Positions 55,609 through 63,972 are shown, counted from the first letter of the stretch. The stretch is DNA of 64,000 nucleotides from Demequina silvatica (GCF_000971215.1 NZ_BBMA01000003.1:1-64000); one strand, 5' to 3'. The notes: a model not told the origin generated them from the letters alone. Made by a program: numbers and translations.

Positions 55609-56087
55609 CCGCCGAAGCGCTCCGCGTCGACCACCTTGACGTCGATCTCCTTGCCGTTGGGGGCGACGTAGGACGTCTCGTCGCCCGCCTTGCGGCCGAT
55701 CAGCGCGGCGCCCAGCGGCGACTCGGGGCTGAACACGTCGAGGTCGGTGCCCTCCGCGATCTCACGGGAGCCCACCAGGAACTTCATCGCACGGCCCATG
55801 ACCTCGGCGGTGACGACGGTGCCGGCGGCGATGGTGCCGTCGAACGTGACCTCGCCCACCTGGGCGGTCTCGAGCTTGTGGCGCAGCTCCTGGATGCGGG
55901 CCTCCATCTTGGCCTGCTCGTCGCGGGCCGCGTGGTAGCCGCCGTTCTCCTTGAGGTCGCCCTCCTGGCGGCGCTCGTCGATCTCCTTGGCGATCTCGAC
56001 GCGCCCGACGTTCACCAGGTGGTCGTACTCCGCCTGGAGACGGTCGAACGCCTCCTGGGTCAGCCAGGTTCCGGTGGTCTCGGTCAC
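55605..56087 (-). CDS. greA: Transcription elongation factor GreA
   Basis: A 160-residue GreA that rescues backtracked RNA polymerase by stimulating transcript cleavage. The N-terminal coiled coil has QEAFDRLQAEYDHLVN, AKEIDERRQEGDLKENGGYH (acidic tip) and AKMEARIQELRHKLETAQ. The C-terminal FKBP-like domain has EGTDLDVFSPESPLGAALIG. GTG 56087 has GAGGAGG a little upstream. AAGGTG-AGC-CACCTT (56111-56125) is an inverted repeat over the TAAGGT -10 (56126-56121). Confidence 0.96.
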   Translation of the reverse strand: MTETTGTWLTQEAFDRLQAEYDHLVNVGRVEIAKEIDERRQEGDLKENGGYHAARDEQAKMEARIQELRHKLETAQVGEVTFDGTIAAGTVVTAEVMGRAMKFLVGSREIAEGTDLDVFSPESPLGAALIGRKAGDETSYVAPNGKEIDVKVVDAERFGG

Positions 56088-56173
56088 GGTGATCTGCCTC
56101 CTCGTGTGACAAGGTGAGCCACCTTACCAAGGCACCTGCCAGGCACCCAAGCGCGGTGGCCCGCGTCACACCG

Positions 56174-56572
56174 TCAGTCGACGGGTTCGCAGTACTGGAC
56201 CTGGGCCGTGGTCGCCTCCTCCGTGGTCACCACGGTGGTGGTGAGGCGCTGCTGCTCGCCGTCCGCGTAGCGGATGCGCTCGGTGGCGACGCCGACCTCG
56301 GTGAATCGGGGGTTGAGCGCGCGCACCACGCAGTCGACGTCGGTCTCGTCGTAGAGGTAGACCTCGTACGTCGCGGTGATCTCCGTCGGGGACGTCACGG
56401 AGAAGCCCACGTCCTTCCAGCGGACGGCCTCGTGCGCCGCGACCAGCGCGTACCAGGCGACGGCGGCGATCAGCGCGGCCAGCCCCGCTCCCACCAGCAC
56501 CCACTGGCGCGGGCTCAGGCGGGGAAGCGCTCCGGACGCGTGCTCGTCCTGCTCGGACTCGGGGGTGCTCAT
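56174..56572 (-). CDS. DUF4307 family membrane protein
   Basis: A 132-residue protein. A short acidic cytoplasmic N-terminus leads to one helix (WVLVGAGLAALIAAVAWYAL), then an extracellular beta-rich domain with VGFSVTSPTEITATYEVYLY and VDCVVRALNPRFTEVG. The two Cys (DVDCVV and VQYCEPVD) could form a disulfide. The function is unknown. The gene lies next to greA in most Actinomycetota (Rv1081c in M. tuberculosis). ATG 56572 is chosen; the longer frame to 56704 lacks homology. The next gene is divergent, 34 bp away. Confidence 0.85.
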   Translation of the reverse strand: MSTPESEQDEHASGALPRLSPRQWVLVGAGLAALIAAVAWYALVAAHEAVRWKDVGFSVTSPTEITATYEVYLYDETDVDCVVRALNPRFTEVGVATERIRYADGEQQRLTTTVVTTEEATTAQVQYCEPVD

Positions 56573-56606
56573 GATGAGGCAGGATAGTCCGGTCAGAAAG
56601 GTTGAC

Positions 56607-56867
56607 ATGGCTTCAGACTTCACCGGTGGCCCGGGCTTCCTCGCCTTCGTCGTCACGTTCTCCCTCGTCGCCGCGGGCGTGCTGCTGTTCCGTTCCCTCA
56701 GCAAGCACCTGCGGAAGGTGCGCGCCCAGGCCGCGCGGGACGCCGCCGCGCGCGACGAGGCGACCGGCGCATCGTCCCCCGCGGAGGGCTCGAGCGAGGG
56801 CTCAGGTGACGGAGAAGGCGGCGAGGGACGCGGCGACGAAGTGGCAGGCGAACCCGGCGATCGTTAG
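56607..56867 (+). CDS. Small single-pass membrane protein (Rv1083-like position)
   Basis: An 86-residue protein. One helix (GFLAFVVTFSLVAAGVLLF) is followed by a basic segment (RSLSKHLRKVRAQAARDAAA) and a Gly/Ser/Glu-rich disordered tail. ATG 56607 has AGAAAGG upstream. In mycobacteria a similarly small protein lies at this place, after mca. Its last 66 bp overlap the 3' end of the convergent hemolysin III gene. The tail begins exactly at an extended 12-mer copy (TGASSPAEG), so the repeat may have created or lengthened it. The function is unknown. Confidence 0.75.
   Translation: MASDFTGGPGFLAFVVTFSLVAAGVLLFRSLSKHLRKVRAQAARDAAARDEATGASSPAEGSSEGSGDGEGGEGRGDEVAGEPGDR
56768..56779 (-). repeat. 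Dispersed 12-mer, exact copy
   Basis: In the small membrane protein gene, read TGASSPAE. The 22-bp block 56759-56780 is identical (inverted) to 37786-37807 in mazG. Confidence 0.85.
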
Positions 56868-57458
56868 CGCGTGGAAGATCTCGTGGAACCCGAAGTACCG
56901 CTGGGAACCGCGAGGCCACTTGGTGCCGTAGATGATGGCGCCCACCGTGTAGCAGAGCCCGCCGATGATGATGAGCGCGACCACGGCCGCGCCGCCCGCC
57001 TCGTAGAACGGCTTGATGAAGCCGATCGCGACCCAGCCGAGCGCGACGTAGATCGGCACGTACAGCCAGCGCGGCGCGCCCACCCAGATCACGCGGAACA
57101 GCAGGCCCAGGATCGCGCCGCCCCACACGACCGCCAGCACGTACACGCTCGTGGGCTGCTCGAGCAGCAGCACCGTGAGCGGCGTGTAGGTGCCCGCGAT
57201 GATGAGGAAGATGTTCGCGTGGTCCATGCGGCGCAGCACGGCCTGCGTGCGCGGCGACCAGTTGCCGCGGTGGTACACCGCCGAGGTGCCGAACAGCATC
57301 ACCGCGGTGAGCGTGAAGATCGCGAACGAGATGCGCCCCGGCAGCGTCGGGGCCGTCGCCGTGAGGGCGAGGCCGGCGATGAGGGCGATCGGCGCCGCGC
57401 CCAGGTGCAGCCAGCCGCGCAGCAGCGGCTTACCAGGCACGGGGAGGTTCTCTGCCAT
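56802..57458 (-). CDS. Hemolysin III family (TrhA/PAQR) membrane protein
   Basis: A 218-residue seven-helix protein of the PAQR/hemolysin III family. The conserved metal-type residues are in FGTSAVYHRGNWSPRTQAVL and RMDHANIFLIIAGTYTP, and at the end in YFGFHEIFHALTIAGFACHF. Family members affect membrane lipid homeostasis; haemolysis itself is doubtful. The ATG at 57458 is preceded by no strong ribosome-binding site. Divergent from uppS with a shared 8-bp inverted repeat between them; the same pair occurs in mycobacteria (Rv1085c/Rv1086). Confidence 0.92.
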   Translation of the reverse strand: MAENLPVPGKPLLRGWLHLGAAPIALIAGLALTATAPTLPGRISFAIFTLTAVMLFGTSAVYHRGNWSPRTQAVLRRMDHANIFLIIAGTYTPLTVLLLEQPTSVYVLAVVWGGAILGLLFRVIWVGAPRWLYVPIYVALGWVAIGFIKPFYEAGGAAVVALIIIGGLCYTVGAIIYGTKWPRGSQRYFGFHEIFHALTIAGFACHFVAASLAAFSVT

Positions 57459-57459
57459 G

Positions 57460-57479
57460 AACCTACGATACCGTAGGTT
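57460..57479. promoter_or_regulatory. Inverted repeat in the hemolysin III/uppS divergent promoter
   Basis: AACCTACG (57460-57467) and CGTAGGTT (57472-57479) are perfect inverted repeats around ATAC. The repeat contains TACGAT and TAGGTT hexamers that fit -10 elements, and it starts 2 bp from the hemolysin III ATG. It could be one operator controlling both genes. Confidence 0.5.
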
Positions 57480-57534
57480 ACGGGCCGGGAGTACGGTTGA
57501 CGCACCGCCCGGGTGGAAGAAGGAACGCACGTCC

Positions 57535-58299
57535 ATGGGACTGAGCTCGCTGCTGTACGGCACGTACGAGAAGCGGCTGGCGCGCACCCTCAAGCGGACG
57601 GCGAAGCCTCCCCGGCACATCGGCGTCATCCTCGACGGCAACCGCCGCTGGGCCAAGCAGGTGGGTCAGTCGACCGCCCACGGGCACCAGCGCGGCGCGG
57701 ACAAGATCACCGAGCTGCTCGAGTGGTCGCAGGATGCGGGCGTCGAGGTGGTGACGCTCTGGCTGCTGTCCACCGACAACCTCTCGCGCGACCCCGCCGA
57801 GCTCGCTCCCCTGCTCGAGATCATCGCCACCGCGACCGAGCGGCTCGCGGCGGACGGGCGGTGGCGGGTGCGGCATGTGGGCGACGCGTCGCTGCTGCCC
57901 GCGGAGATCGCGTCGCGGATCGCCGCCGCGGAGGCGCGCTCCGCGGATGCGCCCGGGATCCACGTGAACGTGGCGGTGGGATATGGCGGGCGGCACGAGA
58001 TCGCCGAGGCGGTGCGCAGCTTCCTGCGTTCCGGCGTGGACGCGGGACACTCGCTCGAGGAGGTCGCCGAAAGCTTCTCCGTCGAGCACATCGCCGAGCA
58101 CCTCTACACCAAGGGGCAGCCGGACCCGGATCTGGTGATCCGCACGTCGGGGGAGCAGCGGCTGGGCGGCTTCCTGCTGTGGCAGAGCGCGCATTCGGAG
58201 TTCTACTTCTGCGAGGCCTACTGGCCCGACTTCCGCCACGTCGACTTCCTGCGCGCGCTGCGCGACTTCTCCCAGCGCGAGAGGCGCCTCGGGCGCTGA
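57535..58299 (+). CDS. uppS: Isoprenyl transferase (cis-prenyl diphosphate synthase)
   Basis: A 254-residue Z-prenyltransferase. The catalytic Asp and substrate loop are in HIGVILDGNRRWAKQVG, then TLWLLSTDNLSR, NVAVGYGGRHEIAEAV, DLVIRTSGEQRLGGFLLWQS and EFYFCEAYWPDF. The synteny with hemolysin III matches Rv1086, a short-chain Z-farnesyl diphosphate synthase, so chain length may be short and not C50/C55. ATG 57535 has GAAGAAGGAAC upstream with wide spacing. A 12-mer copy follows the stop. Confidence 0.93.
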   Translation: MGLSSLLYGTYEKRLARTLKRTAKPPRHIGVILDGNRRWAKQVGQSTAHGHQRGADKITELLEWSQDAGVEVVTLWLLSTDNLSRDPAELAPLLEIIATATERLAADGRWRVRHVGDASLLPAEIASRIAAAEARSADAPGIHVNVAVGYGGRHEIAEAVRSFLRSGVDAGHSLEEVAESFSVEHIAEHLYTKGQPDPDLVIRTSGEQRLGGFLLWQSAHSEFYFCEAYWPDFRHVDFLRALRDFSQRERRLGR

Positions 58300-58539
58300 A
58301 CCCGGCCCGCGCATCGTCCCCGCAGGCAGATCCCTCACACCCTACGAATCGGACACGCCCGAGCGCGGGGGCAGAGTTACAACTGTGTGAATTCTTCCCG
58401 GCGCGCCTCCCGAAACGGGGCCATCGGGGCGTAGCGTCGGCCTCGTGGTAACGCAACACCGTCGCATCGCTGGGATGCGAACGTAGCCAATCGCCGACAG
58501 GGCGATAGGCGCCCTGCGGCCTGAACGCTGGGAGCCCTG
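58300..58539 (+). other. 240-bp non-coding leader region of phoH with alternative hairpins
   Basis: After the 12-mer (58310) there is an AT-rich patch around 58371-58392 and a TAGCGT -10-like hexamer (58432-58437). The last 95 nt contain CGCATC-GCTGG-GATGCG (58463-58479) and two mutually exclusive hairpins that share 58500-58504: ATCGCC with GGCGAT (58490-58506) and GGGCG with CGCCC (58500-58514). They lie just before the TTG start. No known riboswitch consensus was recognised, so this is a candidate regulatory leader. Confidence 0.4.
58310..58321 (-). repeat. Dispersed 12-mer, exact intergenic copy
   Basis: CGCATCGTCCCC, 10 bp after the uppS stop. The 22-bp block 58300-58321 is identical to 22434-22455. 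Confidence 0.85.
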
Positions 58540-59907
58540 TTGACCACCTCGCCTGGCACCGTCCCCACCACCGCGACCGAGCCCGCCGTGCCCACGGCCG
58601 TCCGCACGTTCGTGCTGGACACCTCGGTCCTCCTCTCCGACCCGCGCGCTCTCAAGCGCTTCGCGGAGCATGCGGTGGTCCTCCCCGTGGTCGTCATCAC
58701 GGAGCTCGAGGCGAAACGGCATCACCCGGAGCTCGGCTACTTCGCGCGATCGGCCCTGCGGATGCTCGACGAGCTGCGCGTGAGCCACGGCAAGCTCGAC
58801 GAGGCCGTCGCGGTCAACCCCGCGGGCGGCACGCTGCGCGTCGAGCTCAACCACACGGACCCCGAGGTGCTGCCGTCCGGCTTCCGCCTGGGCGACAACG
58901 ACACCCGGATCCTCGCGGTCGCGGCCAACCTCGCGGCCGAGGGCCACGCGGTGACGGTGGTCTCCAAGGACCTGCCCATGCGCGTCAAGGCCTCGGCGCT
59001 CGGCATCGAGGCGGAGGAGTACCGCGCGGAGCTCGCCGTCGAGTCCGGCTGGACCGGCATGCGCGAGATCCAGGTCTCCGACGAGCAGATGGCGTCGCTG
59101 TGGGAGAACGAGGCGCTGCCCGCCCCCGACCCCGCGCTGTCCGGCGAGGACCTCGCGACCCTGCCGGTGCACACCGGCCTGGTCATCCACGCCGGCCGCG
59201 GCAGCGCGCTCGGACGCGTGACCGAGGACGGCCAGGTGCGCCTGGTGCGCGGCGACCAGGAGGTGTTCGGTATCCACGGCCGCTCCGCGGAGCAGCGCAT
59301 CGCGATCGACCTGCTGCTCGACGAGTCGATCGGCATCGTCTCGATGGGCGGCCGCGCGGGCACCGGCAAGAGCGCGCTCGCGCTGTGCGCCGGCCTCGAG
59401 GCGGTCATGGAGCGGCGCCAGCACAAGAAGATCATGGTCTTCCGCCCGCTGTACGCGGTCGGCGGCCAGGACCTCGGCTACCTGCCCGGCGACGCCGCGG
59501 AGAAGATGAACCCGTGGGCGCAGGCCGTGTTCGACACGCTCGGCGCCATGGTCTCGTCCGAGGTGGTCGAGGAGGTGATGGCACGCGGCATGCTCGAGGT
59601 GCTGCCGCTCACGCACATCCGCGGCCGCTCCCTCCACGACGCGTTCGTGATCGTGGACGAGGCGCAGTCGCTCGAGCGCAACGTGCTGCTGACCATGCTG
59701 TCCCGCATCGGCCAGTCCTCGCGGGTGGTCCTCACGCACGACGTCGCGCAGCGCGACAACCTGCGCGTGGGCCGCCACGACGGCATCGCCGCGGTCATCG
59801 AGGCGCTCAAGGGCCACCCGCTCTTCGCGCACGTCACCCTCGAGCGCTCCGAGCGCTCCGCGGTGGCGGCGCTGGTGACGGACATGCTCGAACGGCTCGA
59901 CCTCTAG
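58540..59907 (+). CDS. PhoH-family PIN-domain ATPase (PhoH2)
   Basis: A 455-residue fusion of an N-terminal PIN nuclease domain (about residues 20-160) and a C-terminal PhoH ATPase (about 240-450). PIN acidic residues are in [21 protein letters not shown] and [13 protein letters not shown]. The ATPase has Walker [13 protein letters not shown] and Walker [11 protein letters not shown] with [18 protein letters not shown]. Mycobacterial PhoH2 is an ATP-dependent RNA helicase/RNase. The start is TTG 58540 with GGGAGCCC upstream. It ends at a strong terminator and is monocistronic. Confidence 0.92.
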   Translation: MTTSPGTVPTTATEPAVPTAVRTFVLDTSVLLSDPRALKRFAEHAVVLPVVVITELEAKRHHPELGYFARSALRMLDELRVSHGKLDEAVAVNPAGGTLRVELNHTDPEVLPSGFRLGDNDTRILAVAANLAAEGHAVTVVSKDLPMRVKASALGIEAEEYRAELAVESGWTGMREIQVSDEQMASLWENEALPAPDPALSGEDLATLPVHTGLVIHAGRGSALGRVTEDGQVRLVRGDQEVFGIHGRSAEQRIAIDLLLDESIGIVSMGGRAGTGKSALALCAGLEAVMERRQHKKIMVFRPLYAVGGQDLGYLPGDAAEKMNPWAQAVFDTLGAMVSSEVVEEVMARGMLEVLPLTHIRGRSLHDAFVIVDEAQSLERNVLLTMLSRIGQSSRVVLTHDVAQRDNLRVGRHDGIAAVIEALKGHPLFAHVTLERSERSAVAALVTDMLERLDL

Positions 59908-59930
59908 ACGGGATCCGGCCCCCGGACGCG

Positions 59931-59971
59931 ACGATGCCCGGCCCCCTCGCGAGAGGGGAGCCGGGCATCGT
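59931..59971 (+). terminator. Terminator of phoH containing the ACGATGC core
   Basis: ACGATGCCCGGC (59931-59942) pairs perfectly with GCCGGGCATCGT (59960-59971). An inner CCCCTC-GCGA-GAGGGG stem (59943-59958) and one bulged A complete an 18-bp hairpin. The base of the stem is the core of the dispersed repeat in inverted pair form. Confidence 0.8.
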
Positions 59972-59986
59972 GCTGTGCGGGGGCGA

Positions 59987-61084
59987 TCAGCCCTCGGAGG
60001 AGAACTCCACGACCTCGGTGGCGGGGTCGCCGTCGAGCGCCTGCTCGAGCATCGGCACGAAGGCGTCGATCGAGTACAGGATCGAGGACGGCGAGTTCGC
60101 GAAGAACGCGCCCTCGAGGATCGGGTCGGACAGCCAGATCGAGCCGCCCTTCTCGTTGAGGCCCAGCGAGTCGAACAGCGGCAGCTTCTCGAGCTCGGTG
60201 CGCGCGTCGGGCGTGGTCGCGACCTGCCACACGATCGCGTCGAGGTCCGTCAGGACGTCGAGCTGCTCGGAGCTGATCTGCAGCCACGCGGCGTCGGTGC
60301 CCTCGACGGAGGCGACGTCGAGGCCGACGTTCGCGAGGAACTGGTTGCGGGTGTCGGACGCCGCGTACACGAAGGCCTGGCCCTCGTAGTAGCCGCCGAC
60401 CTGCGAGCTCTTGCCCTCCCACTCGGGGTGAGCCTCGCGGACCTCGGCGTAGGCGGCGTCGATCTCCTCGATGATCGCCTCGGCCTCGTCGGTGGTGCCG
60501 GTCGCCTCGGCGAGCAGCGTGAGCTCGTCTGCGAGGGTGACGCCCCACTCGACGGTCTCGACGCCGTCCGAGCCGGTGGCCGGGCGGGTGACCACGGGCG
60601 CGATGCCCGAGAGGAGGTCGTACTCCTCCTGCGTCATGGTGTGGTTCGGGTAGGTCGCGACGATGAGGTCGGGCTCGAACGAGGCGATGAGCTCGGCGTC
60701 GTAGGTGGTGGTGCCGGGCTCGAACAGCTCGGGCTCCGCGCCCGCCGCGATCCGGTCCTCGTCGGCCCACGGGCCGGTGCCGTTGTCATAGCCCTGCCAG
60801 CTCACGGGCACGGCGACGGGGGCGACCCCGAGTGCGTAGAGGTACTCGTGCTCGTGCGAGCCCAGCGTGACCACGCGCTGCGGCTCGGACTCGACGGTGA
60901 CCTCGCCCATGACGGTGTCGAGGGTGACGGGGAACGCCGAGGCGGTCTCCTCGGCCGGGGCCGCGCTCGCGCTCTCGCTCGGCTCCTCGGAGGTTCCTGC
61001 GGACGAGCACGCGGCGAGCACGAGCGCCGCGGTCGCGGCCAGGCCGATGGCGCCGGCGCGGCGCCTCGAGGTGGTGGTGAACAT
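59987..61084 (-). CDS. Iron-siderophore ABC transporter, substrate-binding lipoprotein
   Basis: A 365-residue family 8 binding protein (FepB/FhuD type). The signal peptide ends LVLAAC, followed by a Ser/Glu/Ala linker, so it is lipid-anchored. VVTLGSHEHEYLYALGVAPV, ELIASFEPDLIVATYP, the long helix region TLLAEATGTTDEAEAIIEEI and the C-terminal FAN/LDGDP region fit siderophore binders. ATG 61084 follows GAAAGGAAC. It lies 73 bp after the ATPase gene as the last gene of the uptake operon; the gap holds a 12-mer copy. Confidence 0.92.
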   Translation of the reverse strand: MFTTTSRRRAGAIGLAATAALVLAACSSAGTSEEPSESASAAPAEETASAFPVTLDTVMGEVTVESEPQRVVTLGSHEHEYLYALGVAPVAVPVSWQGYDNGTGPWADEDRIAAGAEPELFEPGTTTYDAELIASFEPDLIVATYPNHTMTQEEYDLLSGIAPVVTRPATGSDGVETVEWGVTLADELTLLAEATGTTDEAEAIIEEIDAAYAEVREAHPEWEGKSSQVGGYYEGQAFVYAASDTRNQFLANVGLDVASVEGTDAAWLQISSEQLDVLTDLDAIVWQVATTPDARTELEKLPLFDSLGLNEKGGSIWLSDPILEGAFFANSPSSILYSIDAFVPMLEQALDGDPATEVVEFSSEG

Positions 61085-61140
61085 GCTGTTCCTTTCGTGG
61101 GGTCGGGTGCCTAGGAGGCGTGGGACGTCTGGGTGGCGGC

Positions 61141-61152
61141 CGGGACGATGCG
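61141..61152 (+). repeat. Dispersed 12-mer, intergenic copy with one mismatch
   Basis: CGGGACGATGCG just after the ATPase stop on the minus strand. The flank CGGGTTCAG is the same as at 11707, where it also abuts a gene's stop codon. Confidence 0.8.
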
Positions 61153-61157
61153 CGGGT

Positions 61158-61952
61158 TCAGCGCGCGCCGCCCGGACCGTGGGCGGGCACCACCATCGGG
61201 GTGCCGGTGACGGGGTCGGGGATCACGCGGGCCTCGAGCGCGAACACCTCGCGGATGAGGTCCTCGGTGAACACGTCGCGCGGGTCGCCCGCCGCGGCCA
61301 CCACGCCGTCGCGCATCGCGATGACGTGGTGCGCGTAGCGGGCGGCCTGGTGGAGGTCGTGGACCACCATGATGATGGTCCGCCCCTGGCGCTCGTTGAG
61401 GTGGTGGAGCAGGTCCATCACGTCGTACTGGTGCGCGATGTCGAGGTACGTGGTGGGCTCGTCGAGGATCATCAGCGGGGTGTCCTGCGCGAGCGTCATC
61501 GCGATCCACGCGCGCTGGCGCTGGCCGCCCGAGAGCTCGTCCACCACGGCGTCCTGGATGCTGGTGAGCGCGGTCGAGTGCAGCGCGGAGGTCACGGCCA
61601 TCTCGTCCGCCGCGCTCCACGGCCGCAGCACCTTCTGGTGGGGGGTGCGGCCGCGCGCGACCAGCTCCTTCACCGTGATGCCGGCGGGTGCGATCGGGGA
61701 CTGGGGGAGCAGGCCCACGCGCCGTGCCACCTCGCGGGTGGGGATGCGGTGGATGTCCTCGCCGTCCAGCAGGACGGTGCCCTGCGACGGGGACAGGAGG
61801 CGCACCAGGGCGCGCAGCAGCGTCGACTTGCCGCAGCCGTTGGGGCCCACGATCGCGGTGATCCGGCCGTCCGGCACCTCGACGTCCACGCCGTGGACGA
61901 TGGTGGTGTCGCCGTAGCCGATCACGGCGCCGCGCGTCTCGAGACGGGTCAT
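61158..61952 (-). CDS. Iron-siderophore ABC transporter, ATP-binding protein
   Basis: A 264-residue FepC/FhuC-type ATPase. Walker A is VGPNGCGKST, the signature is LSGGQRQRAWIAM, Walker B is MILDEPTTYLD and the switch His is in VVHDLHQAARYAHH. GLLPQSPIAPAGITVKELVA is the family Q-loop. The ATG at 61952 overlaps the upstream permease stop by 4 bp. Confidence 0.95.
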   Translation of the reverse strand: MTRLETRGAVIGYGDTTIVHGVDVEVPDGRITAIVGPNGCGKSTLLRALVRLLSPSQGTVLLDGEDIHRIPTREVARRVGLLPQSPIAPAGITVKELVARGRTPHQKVLRPWSAADEMAVTSALHSTALTSIQDAVVDELSGGQRQRAWIAMTLAQDTPLMILDEPTTYLDIAHQYDVMDLLHHLNERQGRTIIMVVHDLHQAARYAHHVIAMRDGVVAAAGDPRDVFTEDLIREVFALEARVIPDPVTGTPMVVPAHGPGGAR

Positions 61953-62980
61953 GACGGACCTCCTCGCGAGGCTCGCCATACGAGCCACATCAGGTAGGGG
62001 GCGCCCACGGCCGCCGTGAAGACGCCGACGGGCAGCTGGAGGGTGGCGGGCATCATCTGCGCCACCTGGTCGGAGGCCAGGAGCAGCAGCGCGCCCATGA
62101 GTGCGGACGGCAGCAGCGTGACGCCCGCGTTGCGGGTCAGCCGCAGGGCGATCGCGGGCGCGACCAGCGCGATGAAGCCGATCGGCCCGGTGACGGCGAC
62201 GGCGCCCGCCGCGAGCAGGACCGAGCACACCGCGAGGATGCTCCGCGCGGAGCCCACCGGGATGCCCAGGGCGCGCGCCGCATCGTCCCCCATCTCCATG
62301 GTGCGAAGCGCGCGGGCGTTCCACAGGACCACCGGGAGCAGCACGGCCAGGACGACCGCGCACACGGTCACGTGCGTCCACGTGCGGCCCGTGACGGAGC
62401 CGACGAGCCAGCCGAGCGCGTTGCCCGCGTCGTGCACGTCCATGCGGGTGAGGGCGTACTGGGACAGGGCCTGAGCGACGAACCCGATGCCGATGCCGGC
62501 GAGGATGAGGCGCAGCGGCACGATCCCGCGGCGCCAGGACAGCGCGAGGATCAGCGCCGCGGTGACGAGCGCTCCCACGATCGCGCCCGCGGCGGTCACC
62601 CACAGCGAGGTGGCGCCGATGAGCCAGATGGTCATGACGGCGCCCGCGCCGGCGCCCATGCTGATGCCGATGAAGTCGGGGGAGGCGAGCGGGTTGCGGG
62701 TGAGCGACTGGAGGATCGCGCCGGACACGCCGAGCATCGCGCCCACCAGGATCGCGGTGAGCGCGCGCGGGGCGCGCACCTGGCCGACGATGAAGTCCGC
62801 GGGCGGTCCCACGGAGACGCCGACGGCGGCCTTGATCGAGTCGAGGATCGAGATGTCCGACTGGCCCTGCATGAGCGAGAACACCAGCAGCGCGGCGAGG
62901 GCGGCGAGCAGGACCACGCCCACCGCGAAGGTGCGCCGGTGGGTGGTGATGCCCAGCGGGCCGATCCGGAGGATCCTCAC
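61949..62980 (-). CDS. Iron-siderophore ABC transporter, permease (FecCD family)
   Basis: A 343-residue permease with about ten helices. RAPRALTAILVGAMLGVSGAILQSL, NPLASPDFIGISMGAG, LAGIGIGFVAQAL, MGDDAARALGIPVG (ATPase-contact loop) and GPIGFIALVAPAIAL are the family blocks. It pairs with the second permease as a heterodimer. GTG 62980 overlaps the upstream gene by 4 bp (GTGA). The contact loop is encoded by an exact 12-mer copy. Confidence 0.94.
   Translation of the reverse strand: MRILRIGPLGITTHRRTFAVGVVLLAALAALLVFSLMQGQSDISILDSIKAAVGVSVGPPADFIVGQVRAPRALTAILVGAMLGVSGAILQSLTRNPLASPDFIGISMGAGAGAVMTIWLIGATSLWVTAAGAIVGALVTAALILALSWRRGIVPLRLILAGIGIGFVAQALSQYALTRMDVHDAGNALGWLVGSVTGRTWTHVTVCAVVLAVLLPVVLWNARALRTMEMGDDAARALGIPVGSARSILAVCSVLLAAGAVAVTGPIGFIALVAPAIALRLTRNAGVTLLPSALMGALLLLASDQVAQMMPATLQLPVGVFTAAVGAPYLMWLVWRASRGGPS
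62279..62290 (-). repeat. Dispersed 12-mer, exact copy
   Basis: In the permease gene, read GDDAARALG. The paralogous permease has GEDAARALG here, so the protein motif is ancestral and the DNA match may be partly fortuitous. Confidence 0.65.
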
Positions 62981-63972
62981 AGCTCCACCACCTTCATGCG
63001 GCGGGCCATGAGCGCGAACAAGATGCCGCCGATGAAGGCGGTGGTGATGCCGACGCCGATCTCGCCCGGGGGCGCGACCACGCGGCCCACCACGTCGCAC
63101 AGCAGCACGAGCGCGGCACCGCCGAACGCGCTCACCACCACGAGCCACGGCAGCGAGGCGCCGATGAGCGCGCGGGCGAGGTGCGGGACGGCGAGGCCGA
63201 CGAACACGATGGGCCCGGCGGCGGCGGTCGCGGCGGCCGCGAGCAGCGTGACGAGCACGATGATGACGGTGCGGATCGCGGCGATGTTGACGCCCAGGGC
63301 GCGGGCGGCGTCCTCGCCGAGCGCGACGGCCTCGAGCTGGCGCGATGCGATCAGGGCCGCGAGGATCGCGACCAGGACGATGGGGATGAGCGCCATGACG
63401 TCCTCCGCCTGGCGGCCCGTGAGGGAGCCGGCGACCCACATGCGGTACTGGTCGAGCGTCGACTCGTTCACCATGAGCACCGCGTACGTGACGGAGGTGA
63501 TGAGCGCGGTGAGCGCGACGCCGGCGAGCGCGAGGCGCACGGGGGCGCCAGCGGCTGCGCCGCGTGCGCCGATCGCGTAGACGAGGATCGCGGCGAGGCC
63601 CGCCCCCACGAACGCGACGGGCACCTGCGCGGCGAAGCCGGTCGCGAGGCCCGTGGACAGCGCGATCACCACGGCGAGCGACGCGCCCGCGTTGATGCCG
63701 AGCAGGCCGGGGTCGGCGAACGGGTTGCGCGTGAGCGACTGCATGAGCGCGCCGGCGACGCCGAGCGCCGCGCCGGCGAGCACGCCGATCACGGTCCGTG
63801 ACACGCGCGTGGTGCGCACGATCAGCTGGTCCTTGTCCGCCGGGTCGAAGCTGGTGAGCGCGTGCCACACGGTCTCGAGGTCGATCGCGCGGGCGCCGAT
63901 CGCGAGCGACAGCGCGATCGCGCCGACGAGCACGAGCAGGCACAGGCCGGCGATCGCGGCGCGCTTGCTCAT
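62977..63972 (-). CDS. Iron-siderophore ABC transporter, permease (FecCD family, first gene)
   Basis: A 331-residue permease. VSRTVIGVLAGAALGVAGALMQSLT, NPFADPGLLGINAGAS, LALAGVALTALITS, LGEDAARALGVN and GPIVFVGLAVPHLARALIG are the FecCD blocks, spread over about nine or ten helices. It is the first gene of the operon permease-permease-ATPase-binding protein. The ATG at 63972 is 28 bp from the window edge, so the promoter and any iron-box are mostly outside. AGAGT is seen just upstream as a weak ribosome-binding site. Confidence 0.94.
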   Translation of the reverse strand: MSKRAAIAGLCLLVLVGAIALSLAIGARAIDLETVWHALTSFDPADKDQLIVRTTRVSRTVIGVLAGAALGVAGALMQSLTRNPFADPGLLGINAGASLAVVIALSTGLATGFAAQVPVAFVGAGLAAILVYAIGARGAAAGAPVRLALAGVALTALITSVTYAVLMVNESTLDQYRMWVAGSLTGRQAEDVMALIPIVLVAILAALIASRQLEAVALGEDAARALGVNIAAIRTVIIVLVTLLAAAATAAAGPIVFVGLAVPHLARALIGASLPWLVVVSAFGGAALVLLCDVVGRVVAPPGEIGVGITTAFIGGILFALMARRMKVVEL

